The position numbers and the translations under genes were made by a program. From the NCBI GenBank assembly GCA_035630195.1, contig DASQLD010000642.1, positions 1-15,127 on the forward strand: a stretch of DNA of 15,127 nucleotides, in the 5' to 3' direction. Below are positions 15,081 to 15,127 of this stretch, piece after piece; position 1 is the first letter of the stretch; each line of letters starts with the position of its first letter. The DNA comes from DASQDN01 sp035630195. Lineage in GTDB: Bacteria > Acidobacteriota > Terriglobia > Bryobacterales > Bryobacteraceae. The notes beneath the pieces are model-generated. The model ran no database searches and was not told where the DNA came from. It saw nothing but the letters and a program-made list of their open reading frames with translations.

Positions 15081-15127
15081 ATGCAAGAGGACAGGTTCGA
15101 GATGGGCCAGAAGGAACGGGATCGGCT
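15081..15127 (+). CDS. Transposase N-terminus, 3' partial
   Basis: Only 15 complete codons are in the window: MQEDRFEMGQKERDR, with a partial codon that must be Leu. An RF-M-(S/G)Q-(K/R)ERD start like this is one I associate with helix-turn-helix ISNCY/IS1202-type transposases, which continue with an HTH that precedes a DDE integrase core. The start may be ATG 15081 or the in-frame ATG 15102. The preceding hairpin at 15066-15079 could dampen translation. The assignment is provisional given the length. Confidence 0.45.
   Translation, partial: MQEDRFEMGQKERDR

Larger units (their letters stand above)
15019..15127 (+). mobile_element. Left end of an insertion sequence (ISNCY/IS1202-like), truncated by the window
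   Basis: The paired subterminal repeats at 15019-15060, a small inverted repeat CAGAC-TCAG-GTCTG (15066-15079), and the beginning of a transposase-like reading frame at 15081 together indicate an insertion-sequence end. The family name rests on my memory of related transposase N-termini and on very little sequence. The true tip may lie somewhat left of 15019. Confidence 0.5.

Noticed and set aside
1..15127. CRISPR array, tRNA or rRNA genes
   Set aside because: No regularly spaced direct repeats and no tRNA- or rRNA-like conserved segments were found on reading either strand. A covariance-model scan was not possible here.

Overview
The window looks like a piece of a soil Acidobacteriota chromosome, probably Bryobacterales/Solibacter-like. 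This rests on gene content rather than any phylogenetic marker. It has an Oar-type TonB-dependent receptor, several Gfo/Idh/MocA oxidoreductases with twin-arginine leaders, a leader-bearing hydroxypyruvate-isomerase-like TIM barrel, and a small basic/acidic protein of a family I associate with this group. Genes are tightly packed, and no rRNA, tRNA or CRISPR array was seen.

Region 1 (1-4989, + strand) holds the 3' part of a TonB-dependent outer-membrane receptor. It is followed 19 nt later by two oxidoreductases that overlap each other by ATGA, so the three look like one operon. Region 2 (4958-6652) holds an isomerase-like TIM-barrel gene on the - strand and a cupin gene on the + strand. They diverge from a gap of only 24 nt. 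Region 3 (6649-9927, + strand) starts with a second oxidoreductase pair built like the first, whose leading gene is broken by a frameshift near 6958. A five-Asp-box sialidase-fold protein follows. Region 4 (12711-9949, - strand) is a large leaderless GH63-like glucosidase convergent with the sialidase-fold gene. Region 5 (12797-15127) holds an uncharacterised 203-residue protein, a 404-nt gap with a perfect 22-bp tandem repeat, a family-2 O-methyltransferase with an unusual export leader, and the left end of an insertion sequence with the first codons of its transposase.

The most coherent reading is a carbohydrate-use locus. The receptor would bring a glycan or glycoside fragment through the outer membrane. 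Exported oxidoreductases, the TIM-barrel isomerase, the cupin and the Asp-box protein would then act on it in the periplasm, and the cytosolic glucosidase may finish related substrates. The substrate cannot be read from the sequence. The duplicated oxidoreductase pair around a divergent isomerase/cupin core is the feature most worth following up.
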